Origin: an uncultured Pseudomonadota bacterium
GTDB taxonomy: Bacteria; Pseudomonadota; Gammaproteobacteria; Burkholderiales; JALYOK01
DNA length: 64,000 bases
NCBI GenBank assembly: GCA_902826775.1
Contig: CADEHE010000012.1
Coordinates: 62,001 to 126,000, forward strand
Reading direction: 5' to 3'
This document shows positions 42,785-52,102 of the stretch, piece by piece (position 1 is the first letter of the stretch; each line of letters opens with the position of its first letter). The notes under the pieces are model-generated. The model had not been told where the DNA came from and made no database searches. It saw nothing but the letters and a program-made list of their open reading frames with translations. The translations under genes and the position numbers were made by a program.

Positions 42785-43669
42785 ATGACTATCGCATTCA
42801 AACACCCAGAATTCATCGTCGAAACCGATTGGCTTGCGGCGCACCTGCACGATGCGAACGTGCGTGTGCTCGATGCGACAACGCACTTGTTGCCAAAACC
42901 GGTCCTCTACGATCCCAAACCGGGGATCGAGGATTATGAGCGTGGGCACATACCGGGCGCACAGTTCGTCGATATCGAGCATGAAATCTCCGACCGCAGT
43001 TCTGCGCTGCACTTCATGATGCCATCCGCCGAGCAGTTCGGCGCGGCGATGGGCGCATTGGGTGTAAGCAACGACAGTTTTATCGTGTGTTACGCCACCG
43101 CGAATCATTGGTGGGCGACGCGCTTGTGGTGGATGCTGCGCGCGTTCGGCCACGACAAGGTGGCAGTGCTCAATGGCGGATTCCAGAAATGGCAAGCGGA
43201 GGGGCGCCCGACTGAGACTGGCGCAGCCCATGCACCCGCGCACGCGACGTTCGTCGCGCGTGCACGTCCGGGCTGGGTAGTAGACAAGGAGCAGGTTCGC
43301 GCTGCGATCGGTGCCAGCGGCATTTGTACCGTGAACGCGCTGCGCCCCGAGCAACACGCGGGCACGGGCGGCACGGTTTACGGCCGCTTGGGTCACATCA
43401 AGGGCAGCATTAACATTCCAGCGGTGAACGTGGTCGACGCGCAATCCAATGTGTTTAAGCCGGCTGCCGAGTTGCATGCGCTGCTGGCGCCGGCGCTGGC
43501 GGCGCCGCGCGTCATCACTTATTGCGGCGGCGGTATCGCGGCCACCAGCATCGCCATGTTGCTAATGATGTTCGGTCACGACAACGTGCAGCTTTACGAC
43601 GCTTCGATGTCGGAATGGGCGCCGGATGAGTCGCTGCCGATGGAGTTGAATGTACAGCGTGAAAAGTGA
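42785..43669 (+). CDS. Rhodanese / 3-mercaptopyruvate sulfurtransferase
   Basis: A 294-residue two-domain rhodanese. The ATG at 42785 follows AAGGAG. The N-terminal domain has DATTHLL and GHIPGAQFVDIEHEISD; the C-terminal active-site loop is ITYCGGGIAATS with the catalytic Cys near 247. The loop CGGG(I/S)A differs from thiosulfate (CRKGVT) and typical mercaptopyruvate (CGSGVTA) loops, so sulfur donor is uncertain. Active site loop plus length fit a soluble sulfur carrier enzyme. Confidence 0.88.
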   Translation: MTIAFKHPEFIVETDWLAAHLHDANVRVLDATTHLLPKPVLYDPKPGIEDYERGHIPGAQFVDIEHEISDRSSALHFMMPSAEQFGAAMGALGVSNDSFIVCYATANHWWATRLWWMLRAFGHDKVAVLNGGFQKWQAEGRPTETGAAHAPAHATFVARARPGWVVDKEQVRAAIGASGICTVNALRPEQHAGTGGTVYGRLGHIKGSINIPAVNVVDAQSNVFKPAAELHALLAPALAAPRVITYCGGGIAATSIAMLLMMFGHDNVQLYDASMSEWAPDESLPMELNVQREK

Positions 43670-43807
43670 AACGTGAACGCGGGGCGGCGGCTGCGGCCTG
43701 TGAGGTACTGCAGGCTATATATGCTTGAAGCCTATGTGGAAAGCCGCAAATTCTAGGCAGGGGTGGCTAGTATTGGTGGCGCTGGCGCGCGTTTCGCATG
43801 TCACCGC

Positions 43808-44305
43808 TCACGGCCGCGGTATCTGCCAACACGTATTTGCCGACTCAAACGTCACTAGCAAATCCTCGCCGTTCGGGTACGCAAAGTAGCGCAGTCCGAC
43901 GATATCGCCGCGCACGCGCCAGAACATCGATAGCGTCTGCTTTTCGCCGTTGCTCAGCACGTGGTTGTTGGCATCGACTTTGAACGGTTGGCCGTAGTTC
44001 TTGACGTAGTTGTTCGTGCTGGTGATCAAGTTCTTCAGCGATGGCGCGAGCGCCTGGTCGAAGGCGGAAAGTTTGTCGTTGCAAAAGATCAAGCGCCATT
44101 GCCGGTTGGTGCGCTTCTCCGGCAGGTCCTGCACAATCAAGGTATCGTCGGAAGCGTCGATCACTTGATCAAAATTCCAGTTTGCCAGCAACTGCTTTGC
44201 GCGATCGCGGCTTATGCCGGTCTTGAACTCGCCGATCTCAAACGCCTCGCCAGTGCGGCAGGCAAGCGCGGCGGCCGCTAAGCAGTAGAGAATCCGTGAA
44301 CGCAT
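43808..44305 (-). CDS. Exported hypothetical protein
   Basis: A 165-residue protein with a signal peptide (MRSRILYCLAAAALACRTGEA). The mature part contains DDTLIVQDLPEKRTNRQWRL and NGEKQTLSMFWRVRGDIVGLRYF and three cysteines in all. I do not recognise a family. The start at 44305 is preceded by AAGAAG. It is divergent from dnaE across about 110 bp. Confidence 0.65.
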   Translation of the reverse strand: MRSRILYCLAAAALACRTGEAFEIGEFKTGISRDRAKQLLANWNFDQVIDASDDTLIVQDLPEKRTNRQWRLIFCNDKLSAFDQALAPSLKNLITSTNNYVKNYGQPFKVDANNHVLSNGEKQTLSMFWRVRGDIVGLRYFAYPNGEDLLVTFESANTCWQIPRP

Positions 44306-44414
44306 AGCATCTTCTTGTTGCAACTTAACGATCGTGGCGGCGTTCGGCCGGGTGATAAAATTGCCCGCGAATTTCACAACCGAACCCCACTGCATAATAG
44401 CATCAGCCGTACCG

Positions 44415-47400
44415 ATGCCGGCACCTGCCTTCATTCACCTACGTTTGCATAGCGAGTACTCGATCGTCGACGGCATCGTGCGTCTGGACGACGCCGTGGA
44501 TCGCGCGCGCGCGGACGGCATGCCGGCGCTGGCGTTAACCGATCTGGCCAATCTGTTTGGCTTGGTTAAGTTCTACGAGGCAGCGCGCGCCAAAGGAATC
44601 AAGCCGATCATCGGGTGCGATGTTTGGGTCGCGAACGACAGTAACCGTGATCAACCGTTTCGCTTGTTGTTGCTGGTAGCCAACAGTCGCGGCTATCGGC
44701 AGTTGTGCGAGTTCCTTGCGCGCGCCTACCGCACCAATATGCACCGCGGCAAGGCGCTGTTGCAGCGTGACTGGCTACGCGATACCGAAGGCTTGATCGC
44801 GCTGTCCGGCGGCGCGAGCGGCGATATCGGCGCGGCGCTGCTGCAAGATAACACCAGTCTGGCCGCGCGCTGCGCGCGTGCTTGGGCCAGCGATTTTCCC
44901 GGACGTTTCTATCTCGAAATCCAGCGTTGCGGCGCGCCCGACGAGGCGCGCTGGGTGGAGCGCACGCTCGATCTGGCCAGCGAATTGGCCATACCCGTCG
45001 TAGCGACGCACCCAGTGCAATTCGCTGCCGCCGACGACTACACCGCGCACGAGGCGCGCGTGTGCATTGCTGAAGGCTACGTGTTGGGTGACAAACGCCG
45101 CCGCAGCCGATTCACGCCCGAACAGTACTTCAAGACGCAACAAGAGATGGCGCAGTTGTTTGCCGACGTGCCCGAGGCACTGCAGAACGCCGTGGAGATC
45201 GCCAAGCGCTGCAACGTCGAGTTCGAACTCGGCAAAGCGCGGTTGCCGGAGTTCCCGACGCCGGCCGGCGTAACGCTGGACGACTACATGGCGCAGGAAG
45301 CGCAGCGCGGCTTGCGCGCGCGCCTCGCGCAACTCTATCCCGACGCAACCGCGCGCGCCGAGCAGCAAGCGCGCTACGAAGAGCGCCTGCTGTTTGAAAT
45401 CGGCACCATCAAGCAGATGGGGTTTTCCGGCTACTTCTTGATCGTGGCCGACTTCATTAACTGGGCCAAGCACAATGGCGTGCCGGTCGGTCCCGGGCGC
45501 GGCTCCGGCGCCGGCTCCCTGGTGGCGTATTCGCTCGGTATTACCGATCTCGACCCGCTGCGCTACGGTTTGCTGTTCGAGCGTTTCTTGAATCCCGAGC
45601 GTGTGTCGATGCCGGATTTCGACATCGACTTCTGCCAGGACGGGCGCGAGCGCGTGATTCAGTACGTGCGCGAGAAATACGGCGCCGACAGCGTGTCGCA
45701 GATCGCCACCTTTGGCACTATGGCGGCGCGCGCGGTGGTGCGCGATGTCGGGCGCGTGCTCGACTTGCCTTACACATTCTGCGACCAGATCGCAAAGTTG
45801 ATTCCGTTTCAGCCCGGCAAGCTCATCACGTTGCAGATGGCGCGCGAGATGGAACCGCTGCTGAAGGAGCGCGAAGAAAAGGAAGAAGAGGTGCGAGAGC
45901 TACTGGCGCTCGGCGAGAAACTCGAAGGTATGGCGCGCAACGTCGGCATGCACGCCGGCGGTGTTTTGATCGCCCCCGGCAAGCTTACCGATTTCACGGC
46001 CTTGTATGCGGCCGAGGGAACCGACGCGGCGGTAAGCCAATTCGACAAGGATGACGTCGAGAAAATCGGCTTGGTGAAGTTCGATTTTCTTGGGCTTACC
46101 ACGCTCACTATCCTCGATTGGGCAGTGCGCTATTGCAAGCAACTCGATCCGGGGTTCAACCTTAAGCTGGAGGACTTGCCGCTCGACGATCAGAAAGTCT
46201 ACGAGATCTTCCGCAAAGCGAACACGGTAGGCATCTTCCAGTTTGAATCGCGCGGCATGAAAGACTTGTTGCTGAAGACGCGGCCGTCGCGGCTTGAGGA
46301 TTTGATTGCGCTCAATGCGCTGTACCGCCCCGGGCCGATGGAATTGATCCCCGACTATGCAGCGCGCAAACGCGGCGAACAACAGTGGAGCGTTCCCGAT
46401 GCGCGCCTGGAGCCGATGCTTGCGGAAACCTACGGCATCATGGTCTACCAAGAGCAGGTGATGCAAGCAGCGCAACTCATCGGCGGCTACACGCTCGGCG
46501 GCGCCGACCTGCTGCGCCGCGCCATGGGCAAGAAAAAGCCCGAAGAAATGGCAAAGCAGCGCGAGATTTTTACCGCGGGTGCGCAGAAGAATGGACTCAG
46601 CGAACCGAAAGCCACTGAGTTGTTCGATCTGATGGAAAAGTTCGCCGGCTACGGTTTCAACAAATCACACTCGGCCGCGTACGCATTGGTGGCGTACCAA
46701 ACGGCGTACTTCAAAACGCATCATCCCGCAGCGTTCATGGCGGCGACCATGTCGTCGGAGTTGTCCGACACCGACAAGGTGCAGCATTTTTACGAGGATG
46801 CCCTGGCCAACAAGCTCAAAGTACTGCCGCCGGACGTCAATCGTTCGAGTTACCGCTTTGTGCCGATCGATGCCGCAACCATCGACTATGGCTTGGGCGC
46901 CATCAAAGGCACTGGCGAGGGGGCGATCGAAAACGTCGTCGCCGAGCGTCAGCGCAATGGCCCCTATCGCGATTTGTTTGATTTCTGCCGGCGCGTGGAC
47001 AAGCGCATCGTCAACCGGCGCGTGGTGGAGGCGCTGGTGCGGGCCGGGGCCATGGATGGCCTGGGCGGGGTGGAGGGACGCGAAGCGCAGTACGCGCGCC
47101 GTTCCAGTTTGCTGGCGTCGGTGGGCGCGGCCTTGGAGGCGGCGGATCACGCCAGCACGCACGCGCTGCAAGTCAATCTATTCGGCGGCGCCGACGCGCA
47201 GGCCGAGCAGCATAAGCTCACAGCGGCGCCGAAGTGGGGCTTGCGCGATCGGTTGCAGCATGAGAAGCAGAGCTTGGGTTTGTACTTGAGCGGTCATCCT
47301 TTCGACGAATATCGCGACGAAGTGGCGAAGTTCGTGCGCAATCCGCTGAGCAAATTGCTGCCGAAGCCCGATATCACGCTCATGGCCGGCATCGTGCACG

Positions 47401-47858
47401 GTTTTCGCGTGCAGCAATCACGCCGGGGCCGTATGGGTATTTTGTTGCTCGACGATGCCACCGCGCGCGTCGAAGTGGTGCTTTACCACGAGGTGTTCGA
47501 GGCGCATCGCCAGCTGATCCAAGAAGACGCTCTGGTTATCATCGAGGGCCGTGCAGTCGAGGATCAGTTTTCCGGCATGCGCATCACCGCCGACCGCTTG
47601 CTGGATTTTACCGCCGCGCGTGCGCGCTACGCGCGCGGCTTGCGCATTGCGATGAATGGAGAGGCCAATGCGAAGAAGCTGGCGGCGCTGATTGCAGCGC
47701 ACGTGGGCGGCACTTGCCCGGTTCGCGTGAGCTACCGCAACGGCGACGCCAGCTGCGACTTTGATTTGGGCGAGGCGCGCAAAGTCAAACTCGACGACGG
47801 ATTGCTCAACTCCCTGAGAGAGTGGCTAAGTGCGGAGAACGTCGCGGTGGTGTATTAG
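44415..47858 (+). CDS. dnaE: DNA polymerase III alpha subunit
   Basis: A 1147-residue replicative polymerase. The start at 44415 (MPAPAFIHLRLHSEYSI) matches the DnaE beginning. It has an N-terminal PHP domain, palm catalytic acids in MPDFDIDFCQDGR, GFNKSHSAAYALVAYQTAYFK, and a C-terminal OB domain (LMAGIVHGFRVQQSRRG, LDDATARVEVVLY). It is the single-copy essential polymerase. Its stop lies inside the antisense end of a truncated LysR gene. Confidence 0.98.
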   Translation: MPAPAFIHLRLHSEYSIVDGIVRLDDAVDRARADGMPALALTDLANLFGLVKFYEAARAKGIKPIIGCDVWVANDSNRDQPFRLLLLVANSRGYRQLCEFLARAYRTNMHRGKALLQRDWLRDTEGLIALSGGASGDIGAALLQDNTSLAARCARAWASDFPGRFYLEIQRCGAPDEARWVERTLDLASELAIPVVATHPVQFAAADDYTAHEARVCIAEGYVLGDKRRRSRFTPEQYFKTQQEMAQLFADVPEALQNAVEIAKRCNVEFELGKARLPEFPTPAGVTLDDYMAQEAQRGLRARLAQLYPDATARAEQQARYEERLLFEIGTIKQMGFSGYFLIVADFINWAKHNGVPVGPGRGSGAGSLVAYSLGITDLDPLRYGLLFERFLNPERVSMPDFDIDFCQDGRERVIQYVREKYGADSVSQIATFGTMAARAVVRDVGRVLDLPYTFCDQIAKLIPFQPGKLITLQMAREMEPLLKEREEKEEEVRELLALGEKLEGMARNVGMHAGGVLIAPGKLTDFTALYAAEGTDAAVSQFDKDDVEKIGLVKFDFLGLTTLTILDWAVRYCKQLDPGFNLKLEDLPLDDQKVYEIFRKANTVGIFQFESRGMKDLLLKTRPSRLEDLIALNALYRPGPMELIPDYAARKRGEQQWSVPDARLEPMLAETYGIMVYQEQVMQAAQLIGGYTLGGADLLRRAMGKKKPEEMAKQREIFTAGAQKNGLSEPKATELFDLMEKFAGYGFNKSHSAAYALVAYQTAYFKTHHPAAFMAATMSSELSDTDKVQHFYEDALANKLKVLPPDVNRSSYRFVPIDAATIDYGLGAIKGTGEGAIENVVAERQRNGPYRDLFDFCRRVDKRIVNRRVVEALVRAGAMDGLGGVEGREAQYARRSSLLASVGAALEAADHASTHALQVNLFGGADAQAEQHKLTAAPKWGLRDRLQHEKQSLGLYLSGHPFDEYRDEVAKFVRNPLSKLLPKPDITLMAGIVHGFRVQQSRRGRMGILLLDDATARVEVVLYHEVFEAHRQLIQEDALVIIEGRAVEDQFSGMRITADRLLDFTAARARYARGLRIAMNGEANAKKLAALIAAHVGGTCPVRVSYRNGDASCDFDLGEARKVKLDDGLLNSLREWLSAENVAVVY

Positions 47859-48216
47859 CCGGGAACGCCGGGCCGGGTGAGTGGCGAGGGTTCGCCTCGC
47901 AGCGCGGGCAACATTCGCTCGCAGCCAAGCGTAGCGGCTCTAACTTCTGTTCAAGGTTTAGCAAGACCTCAAACAAGCCATCGCTTGCTTCCAGCAGGCT
48001 GTGGCCGGCGGCGGTAAGCTCGAGTTTCTTGCCCACTTGGCGAAATAGCGCAACGCCCAACGCTTCGCTTAATTTGCGTATCAGCGCCGACACGGCGGGT
48101 TGCGATAGGTGCAGCGCTTCAGCTGCTTTCGAGCAGCTGCCCAAGCGTGCAGTTGCCTCGAACGCAGCAATTTGCGTGAGTGTTCCGTGCCGGAGATAAC
48201 GACGTAGTTGTGGCAT
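47806..48216 (-). pseudogene. Truncated LysR-type regulator (HTH region only)
   Basis: A 136-residue frame from ATG 48216. Residues about 1-75 are a LysR winged-helix domain like those of CbbR/CysB-type regulators: LRHGTLTQIAAFEATARLGS, AAEALHLSQPAVSALIRKL and LFRQVGKKLELTAAG. The roughly 220-residue effector domain is missing; after the linker helix the frame becomes Pro/Arg-rich and stops within the 3' end of dnaE on the other strand. It is probably a remnant left by a deletion or rearrangement, though a free DNA-binding domain could still act. A manganese-type leader lies upstream. Confidence 0.7.
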
Positions 48217-48270
48217 ACCATCCTCTACTGATCGAGCTTCGAATGATGATTTGCACCTTGCAAACCACCG

Positions 48271-48415
48271 CCTTTGCCCCGTCGGCGTTGCGGCTTGGCC
48301 GCGTCGCCTCTGGCAAAGGTCTCGCTCGCAGATAAGTCCTGAGGACTTCATGCCGCCGGGACCGGAGCTTGCAGGCTCGAATTGACGATCCGGGCGAGGA
48401 GAGCTACTCCCCCTT
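48271..48415 (-). promoter_or_regulatory. yybP-ykoY-like manganese riboswitch, orphan
   Basis: Read leftward from 48415 the sequence gives GGGGGAGTAGCTC, then CCCGGATCGTCAA, GAAGTCCTCAGGAC and GAGCGAGACCTTTGCC, the order of conserved blocks in yybP-ykoY leaders. CCTTTGCC (48311-48318) is complementary to GGCAAAGG further downstream (48271-48278), giving an expression-platform-like hairpin. Such leaders normally precede Mn exporters (UPF0016, TerC, MntP); here only a truncated LysR frame follows. Confidence 0.65.
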
Positions 48416-48570
48416 GAAGGGCATGCGCCGAAATATTCCGACGCATGGTGCAAATTTAATCGAAAGCGGCCCGCTGCGCAAGGTACCTATTACGAAACGT
48501 TATGCATAACAAAGCAGCATGCTGTGCCCAGGCGCGAGCGCTAAACTGCCATCCATGTAGCTGTATCGCA

Positions 48571-48718
48571 GCAGGGGAGTAGCTCTAACGGCGCGGTCGT
48601 CATCACGGGACGCGAATCCCCGGCCGCGTCGACCTGAATAGCCCTTCGGGTGAGCCAGACCACGAGTACGCGGAGGCGTTGTGCCGAAGCGGCAATAGAC
48701 GGAAAGGGTGGCTCGTGG
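48571..48718 (+). promoter_or_regulatory. yybP-ykoY-like manganese riboswitch of the TerC-type gene
   Basis: GCAGGGGAGTAGCTC at 48571-48585, then GGTCGTCATCACGGG, CTGAATAGC and GAGCCAGACC at 48652-48660 follow yybP-ykoY order. CCACGAG at 48660-48666 is the reverse complement of CTCGTGG at 48712-48718, which contains the GTG start, so ligand could control start-codon access. The downstream gene belongs to a known target family (TerC-type Mn exporters). Confidence 0.75.
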
Positions 48719-49965
48719 ATATCTTCTCAATGCAATTTCTCTCGGCGCTGTTCGCCATTGTCATCATCGACTTGGTGCTGGCGGGCGACAATGCCATCGT
48801 GATCGCGCTGGCCGCGCGCCGTTTGCCCGCGCACTTGCAGCGGCGCGCCGTAATGTGGGGCGCGTTGGGCGCTGTGGCGGTGCGCAGCGTCATGACCTTG
48901 GGCGTCGTTTGGCTGTTGAGCATGCCCGGTTTGCGCCTAATCGGCGGGCTGCTCCTGCTGTGGATCGCTTACAAATTGCTCGCCCCGGGCCAGCAGGATG
49001 CGCACGGAAAAGTCGACGCTGCGACTACCTTTTGGGGCGCGATGAAAACCATCATCGTGGCTGATGCGGTGATGGGGATTGATAACGTCCTCGCCGTCGC
49101 AGGCGCCGCCCACGGCAGTTATCTGCTTGTGGTGCTTGGCTTGCTCATTAGCATCCCGATCGTCATTTGGGGCAGCACTTTCATCCTGCGCTACACCGAG
49201 CGCTTCCCGGTGATTATCTACATCGGTGCTGCCGTGCTGGTGCTGACCGGCATCAAGATGATGCTGGCGGAACCTTTTGTGCACGGCGTGTTTGCCGCCA
49301 AGCCGCTTGCTGCAGCGCTGCTGTACGCGGGCGCAACCGCGGCGCTGCTGTTTGCCGGCTACTACGCCAACACCACCGAGCGTATGCGCAAGGCAGTGCG
49401 CAGCCACGTCTCGGTGCGCCGCAATCATCGCTATACCCCCGCAACCGTAGGAGCAACGAATATGGGCAAAGTACTGCTGCCAGTCGATGGCTCGGAAAAT
49501 TCCCTCAATGCCGTGCGCAAGCTCGTGCGCGAGAAGCGCGATGAGGACACCGAAGTGGTGCTGCTGAATGTGCAGCCGCGCTTTCATCGCCATGTCGCGC
49601 AGTTCGCTGGACGTGAGCGCGTGCTCGAGTTTCAAAGCGAGCGCGCGCGCGCCGCGACCCAGGCAGCGGCGGCGCTCTTGCAAAGCGCCAATGTACCGTA
49701 TCAGGCGGTGATGGGAATCGGCGCGCGCGCGCAGGCAATCGCCGATGTCGCGCAGCGCCACGGCTGCTCGCGCATCGTGCTGGCCACGGCGCGCAAGAAT
49801 TCGCTCACGCGCCTGTTTGAGAATTCGGTCACCGCCAAACTGCTGGAGCTAGCCGCGGTACCGGTGGAGATCGTGGTGGGGCGGCAGGCTTCGCTGTGGG
49901 AGCGCATCGGTGTGCCCGCCGGAATCGGCGCCGTGGCGGCGGCACTCTTGCTCGCCACTGATTAA
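48715..49965 (+). CDS. TerC-family membrane protein fused to a universal stress domain
   Basis: A 416-residue protein from GTG 48715 (GGAAAGGG upstream; ATG 48730 is possible). Residues about 1-220 hold about 7 membrane helices with TerC signatures DLVLAGDNAIVIALAARRLP and DAVMGIDNVLAV; the acidic residues should bind Mn(II). A basic linker leads to a UspA-type domain (MGKVLLPVDGSENSLNAVRKL) ending with a short hydrophobic segment. The Usp ATP-binding GxxG is replaced by TARKN, so it may not bind ATP. An in-frame ATG at 49462 with GGAG eight bases upstream may also give a separate 167-residue Usp. The Mn leader upstream suggests manganese export. Confidence 0.82.
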   Translation: MDIFSMQFLSALFAIVIIDLVLAGDNAIVIALAARRLPAHLQRRAVMWGALGAVAVRSVMTLGVVWLLSMPGLRLIGGLLLLWIAYKLLAPGQQDAHGKVDAATTFWGAMKTIIVADAVMGIDNVLAVAGAAHGSYLLVVLGLLISIPIVIWGSTFILRYTERFPVIIYIGAAVLVLTGIKMMLAEPFVHGVFAAKPLAAALLYAGATAALLFAGYYANTTERMRKAVRSHVSVRRNHRYTPATVGATNMGKVLLPVDGSENSLNAVRKLVREKRDEDTEVVLLNVQPRFHRHVAQFAGRERVLEFQSERARAATQAAAALLQSANVPYQAVMGIGARAQAIADVAQRHGCSRIVLATARKNSLTRLFENSVTAKLLELAAVPVEIVVGRQASLWERIGVPAGIGAVAAALLLATD

Positions 49966-50007
49966 CGCAACCTGGAGGCTAACGCCAGACGCAGGCTGTC
50001 CGTGCGC

Positions 50008-51618
50008 TTAGGCGCGCCTCTGTTGCCGCGCCGGAATCTGGTGCGCCAACGCGCTTACCAAGTCGTAGAGCGCTTGTTCGCTGAATTCCCCGAAGAGGCA
50101 GATTTGAATCCAGTTGCGCGCGAGCAGATACTCGCTGGCATAAGCGACGTGCAGCCCTTGCTGTTGCAACCATTCGCCCACGCCGCGGGAGGCAACGCCG
50201 CGCGGCAGCGCGATGGTGGTCACCGCCGGGCTGCTATGCTGCTCCGCTGCGATTAGGCAGAAACCTTCCGCCGCCAAAGCGCTGCGCAACAGCGCTCCCG
50301 CCCGGGCAATGCGCACATAGCGCGCCGGCGTTTGTTGTTCCAGCGCCGTTTGCAGGGCGAACATCAGATTGGACGACTGCGTGAACGGCACGGCCGCATC
50401 GCTCCAATACCGGCTCAAATCCAGGTAGCGCGGCAGCTTGCCGGGGACCGCGATCGGATCCTGGGCGAGCACAATACTAACACCTGGATAAGACGCTAAG
50501 CCTTTTCCGCTAACAGAGGTGGCCAGATACACCCCGGTCATATCGATGGAAACGGTGCCCAAAGAACTAATGGCATCGAGGCACAAATGCGCGCCGTGAG
50601 CGCGCGCCAGCGCGCGCAGTGCGTCGAGGTCGTTGAGCACCCCGGTCGAGGTTTCGCTATGCACCGCCCAGATCCAAGCGAGCGCAGGCCCGCTGCGCAG
50701 GCGCTGGTCGAGCACGCCGTAGTCTAACGCTTCGCCCCAGTTCTGCCGCTGCACTTCGAAACGCAGATTCCAGCGTTGCGCATGGTCGATCAAGCGCTCG
50801 CCGAACTCGCCATTAGCGAGCACCAAGCCGTTGCCCGGCAGATGTGCGAGGTGCGCACCGACCATGTCGTTCGCCAGCGTGCCTGAACCAAGGGCGAGCG
50901 CAACCTGGCGCGCGCCGGTGAGAGCGCGGAGTTTGTCTTTGACCGCACCCAGCGCCGTGCGGAAGGCGTCGCCACGGTGCGAGAGCGGCGCGCTGGCGAA
51001 CGCCCGGGCGACATCCTCATGCACCGCCACTGGGCCCGGCAGGAATACCGCTTCCTTGGTCTCGCGCTGCACACGTTCAACCAGCGCCTTGACCTGCTCT
51101 TCGAAACCCTCAAGTGAAAGATACATCGGCTGGTAGCGCGCATCGCCGCTGCCGACAACCGGTCCGAACGGGACAAAGCCGAGACGCTGATACAGTTTGA
51201 GTTGGCGCGTGGTGCCGGAAATCAGCGCCATGTCGTAACCGCGCGCCTTGGCGACTTCCACCAGGCGCAGAATCAAGCCGAGGAACACTGAGGTTTTGCG
51301 CAGCTTCGGCTCGACCGAAAGCAGCCGCACCTCGCACAGTATGCGTCCGGCGGGCAGGTAAGCGTTCAGATCGGGCAGCTTTTGATCGAGCGAAAACGGG
51401 CGCTCGGCACGCAGCGCCACCATGCCGATCAATTCTTCACCGCTGAGGCAGATGATGTAGGTATTCTGCGCGTGGAATTTGTCCACGAGTGTGCCGCTCG
51501 GGTTGTGCTGGTGCTGGGGGATTTCTTCGACGAATGTGCGGTAGTTCAGGCGATGGATCAGATCGAATTCCCAGTCCTGCGTCGCGATCTTATAGATCAG
51601 CGGCTGATAGACACCCAT
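50008..51618 (-). CDS. GNAT acetyltransferase-class V aminotransferase fusion
   Basis: A 536-residue two-domain protein; GGAGG precedes the start. Residues about 1-165 are GNAT-like (TYIICLSGEELIGMVALRAE, EVRLLSVEPKLRKTSVF, YQRLGFVPFG). Residues about 190-525 are a fold-type I class V aminotransferase of the alanine-glyoxylate/AEP type: LPGPVAVHEDVARAF, GSGTLANDMVG, AVHSETSTG, CLDAISSLG and the PLP Lys372 in SVSGKGLASYPG. The fusion suggests a pathway in which an amino group is transferred and an amine is acylated, or two reactions on one metabolite. The partner substrate is unknown. It stands alone, 206 bp upstream (right) being acylphosphatase. Confidence 0.85.
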   Translation of the reverse strand: MGVYQPLIYKIATQDWEFDLIHRLNYRTFVEEIPQHQHNPSGTLVDKFHAQNTYIICLSGEELIGMVALRAERPFSLDQKLPDLNAYLPAGRILCEVRLLSVEPKLRKTSVFLGLILRLVEVAKARGYDMALISGTTRQLKLYQRLGFVPFGPVVGSGDARYQPMYLSLEGFEEQVKALVERVQRETKEAVFLPGPVAVHEDVARAFASAPLSHRGDAFRTALGAVKDKLRALTGARQVALALGSGTLANDMVGAHLAHLPGNGLVLANGEFGERLIDHAQRWNLRFEVQRQNWGEALDYGVLDQRLRSGPALAWIWAVHSETSTGVLNDLDALRALARAHGAHLCLDAISSLGTVSIDMTGVYLATSVSGKGLASYPGVSIVLAQDPIAVPGKLPRYLDLSRYWSDAAVPFTQSSNLMFALQTALEQQTPARYVRIARAGALLRSALAAEGFCLIAAEQHSSPAVTTIALPRGVASRGVGEWLQQQGLHVAYASEYLLARNWIQICLFGEFSEQALYDLVSALAHQIPARQQRRA

Positions 51619-51824
51619 TTAGCGGTCCTCCGTGTTCTGTGTTGATGGCGTAGCCTAAGTCGTGGCCACCAGATTCAAGCTACTCCTACTGAGTATCACG
51701 GAACGCCAGTTCGAGTCGAGCGGGATACCGCTTTTTGCGTGGCCGCGCAGGGCGATTGTCGCGTCAAAGCAACGCTGTTTGCCGGGATCAGATTGCGATT
51801 GCATCCATGCGGGTCGGATGTGCG

Positions 51825-52100
51825 CTAAGCACTTGACAGCACCGCGAAGCCGGGAAACTCGCCCTCGCCGTCACTGCAGTCCACGCGCTCGACGCGCGCC
51901 GCGCGTGGTCCTTGCTGAGCCCATGCAATCAAGCTCTCGACATCGGCGTGCGGGCCCTGCACTATGGCTTCCACCGTGCCGTCGGCGCGATTGCGCACCC
52001 AGCCGGTCAGCCGGAGACGCTCCGCTTCGCGCGCCAGCGCGGCACGGTAGCCGACGCCTTGAACCACGCCATGAATGCGCAGATGCTTGGTGGCGTTCAC
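51825..52100 (-). CDS. acyP: Acylphosphatase
   Basis: A 91-residue acylphosphatase starting with GTG 52100. The catalytic pattern is HGVVQGVGYRAALAREA (Arg) and GWVRNRADGTVEAIVQG (Asn). It hydrolyses carboxyl-phosphate bonds such as acetyl phosphate. Its start is 2 bp after the stop of the upstream GGQ-protein gene, so they are co-transcribed. Confidence 0.93.
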   Translation of the reverse strand: MNATKHLRIHGVVQGVGYRAALAREAERLRLTGWVRNRADGTVEAIVQGPHADVESLIAWAQQGPRAARVERVDCSDGEGEFPGFAVLSSA

Positions 52101-52102
52101 TG

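Noticed and set aside
44775..45473. 232-codon minus-strand frame in dnaE
   Set aside because: Shadow of an essential conserved gene.
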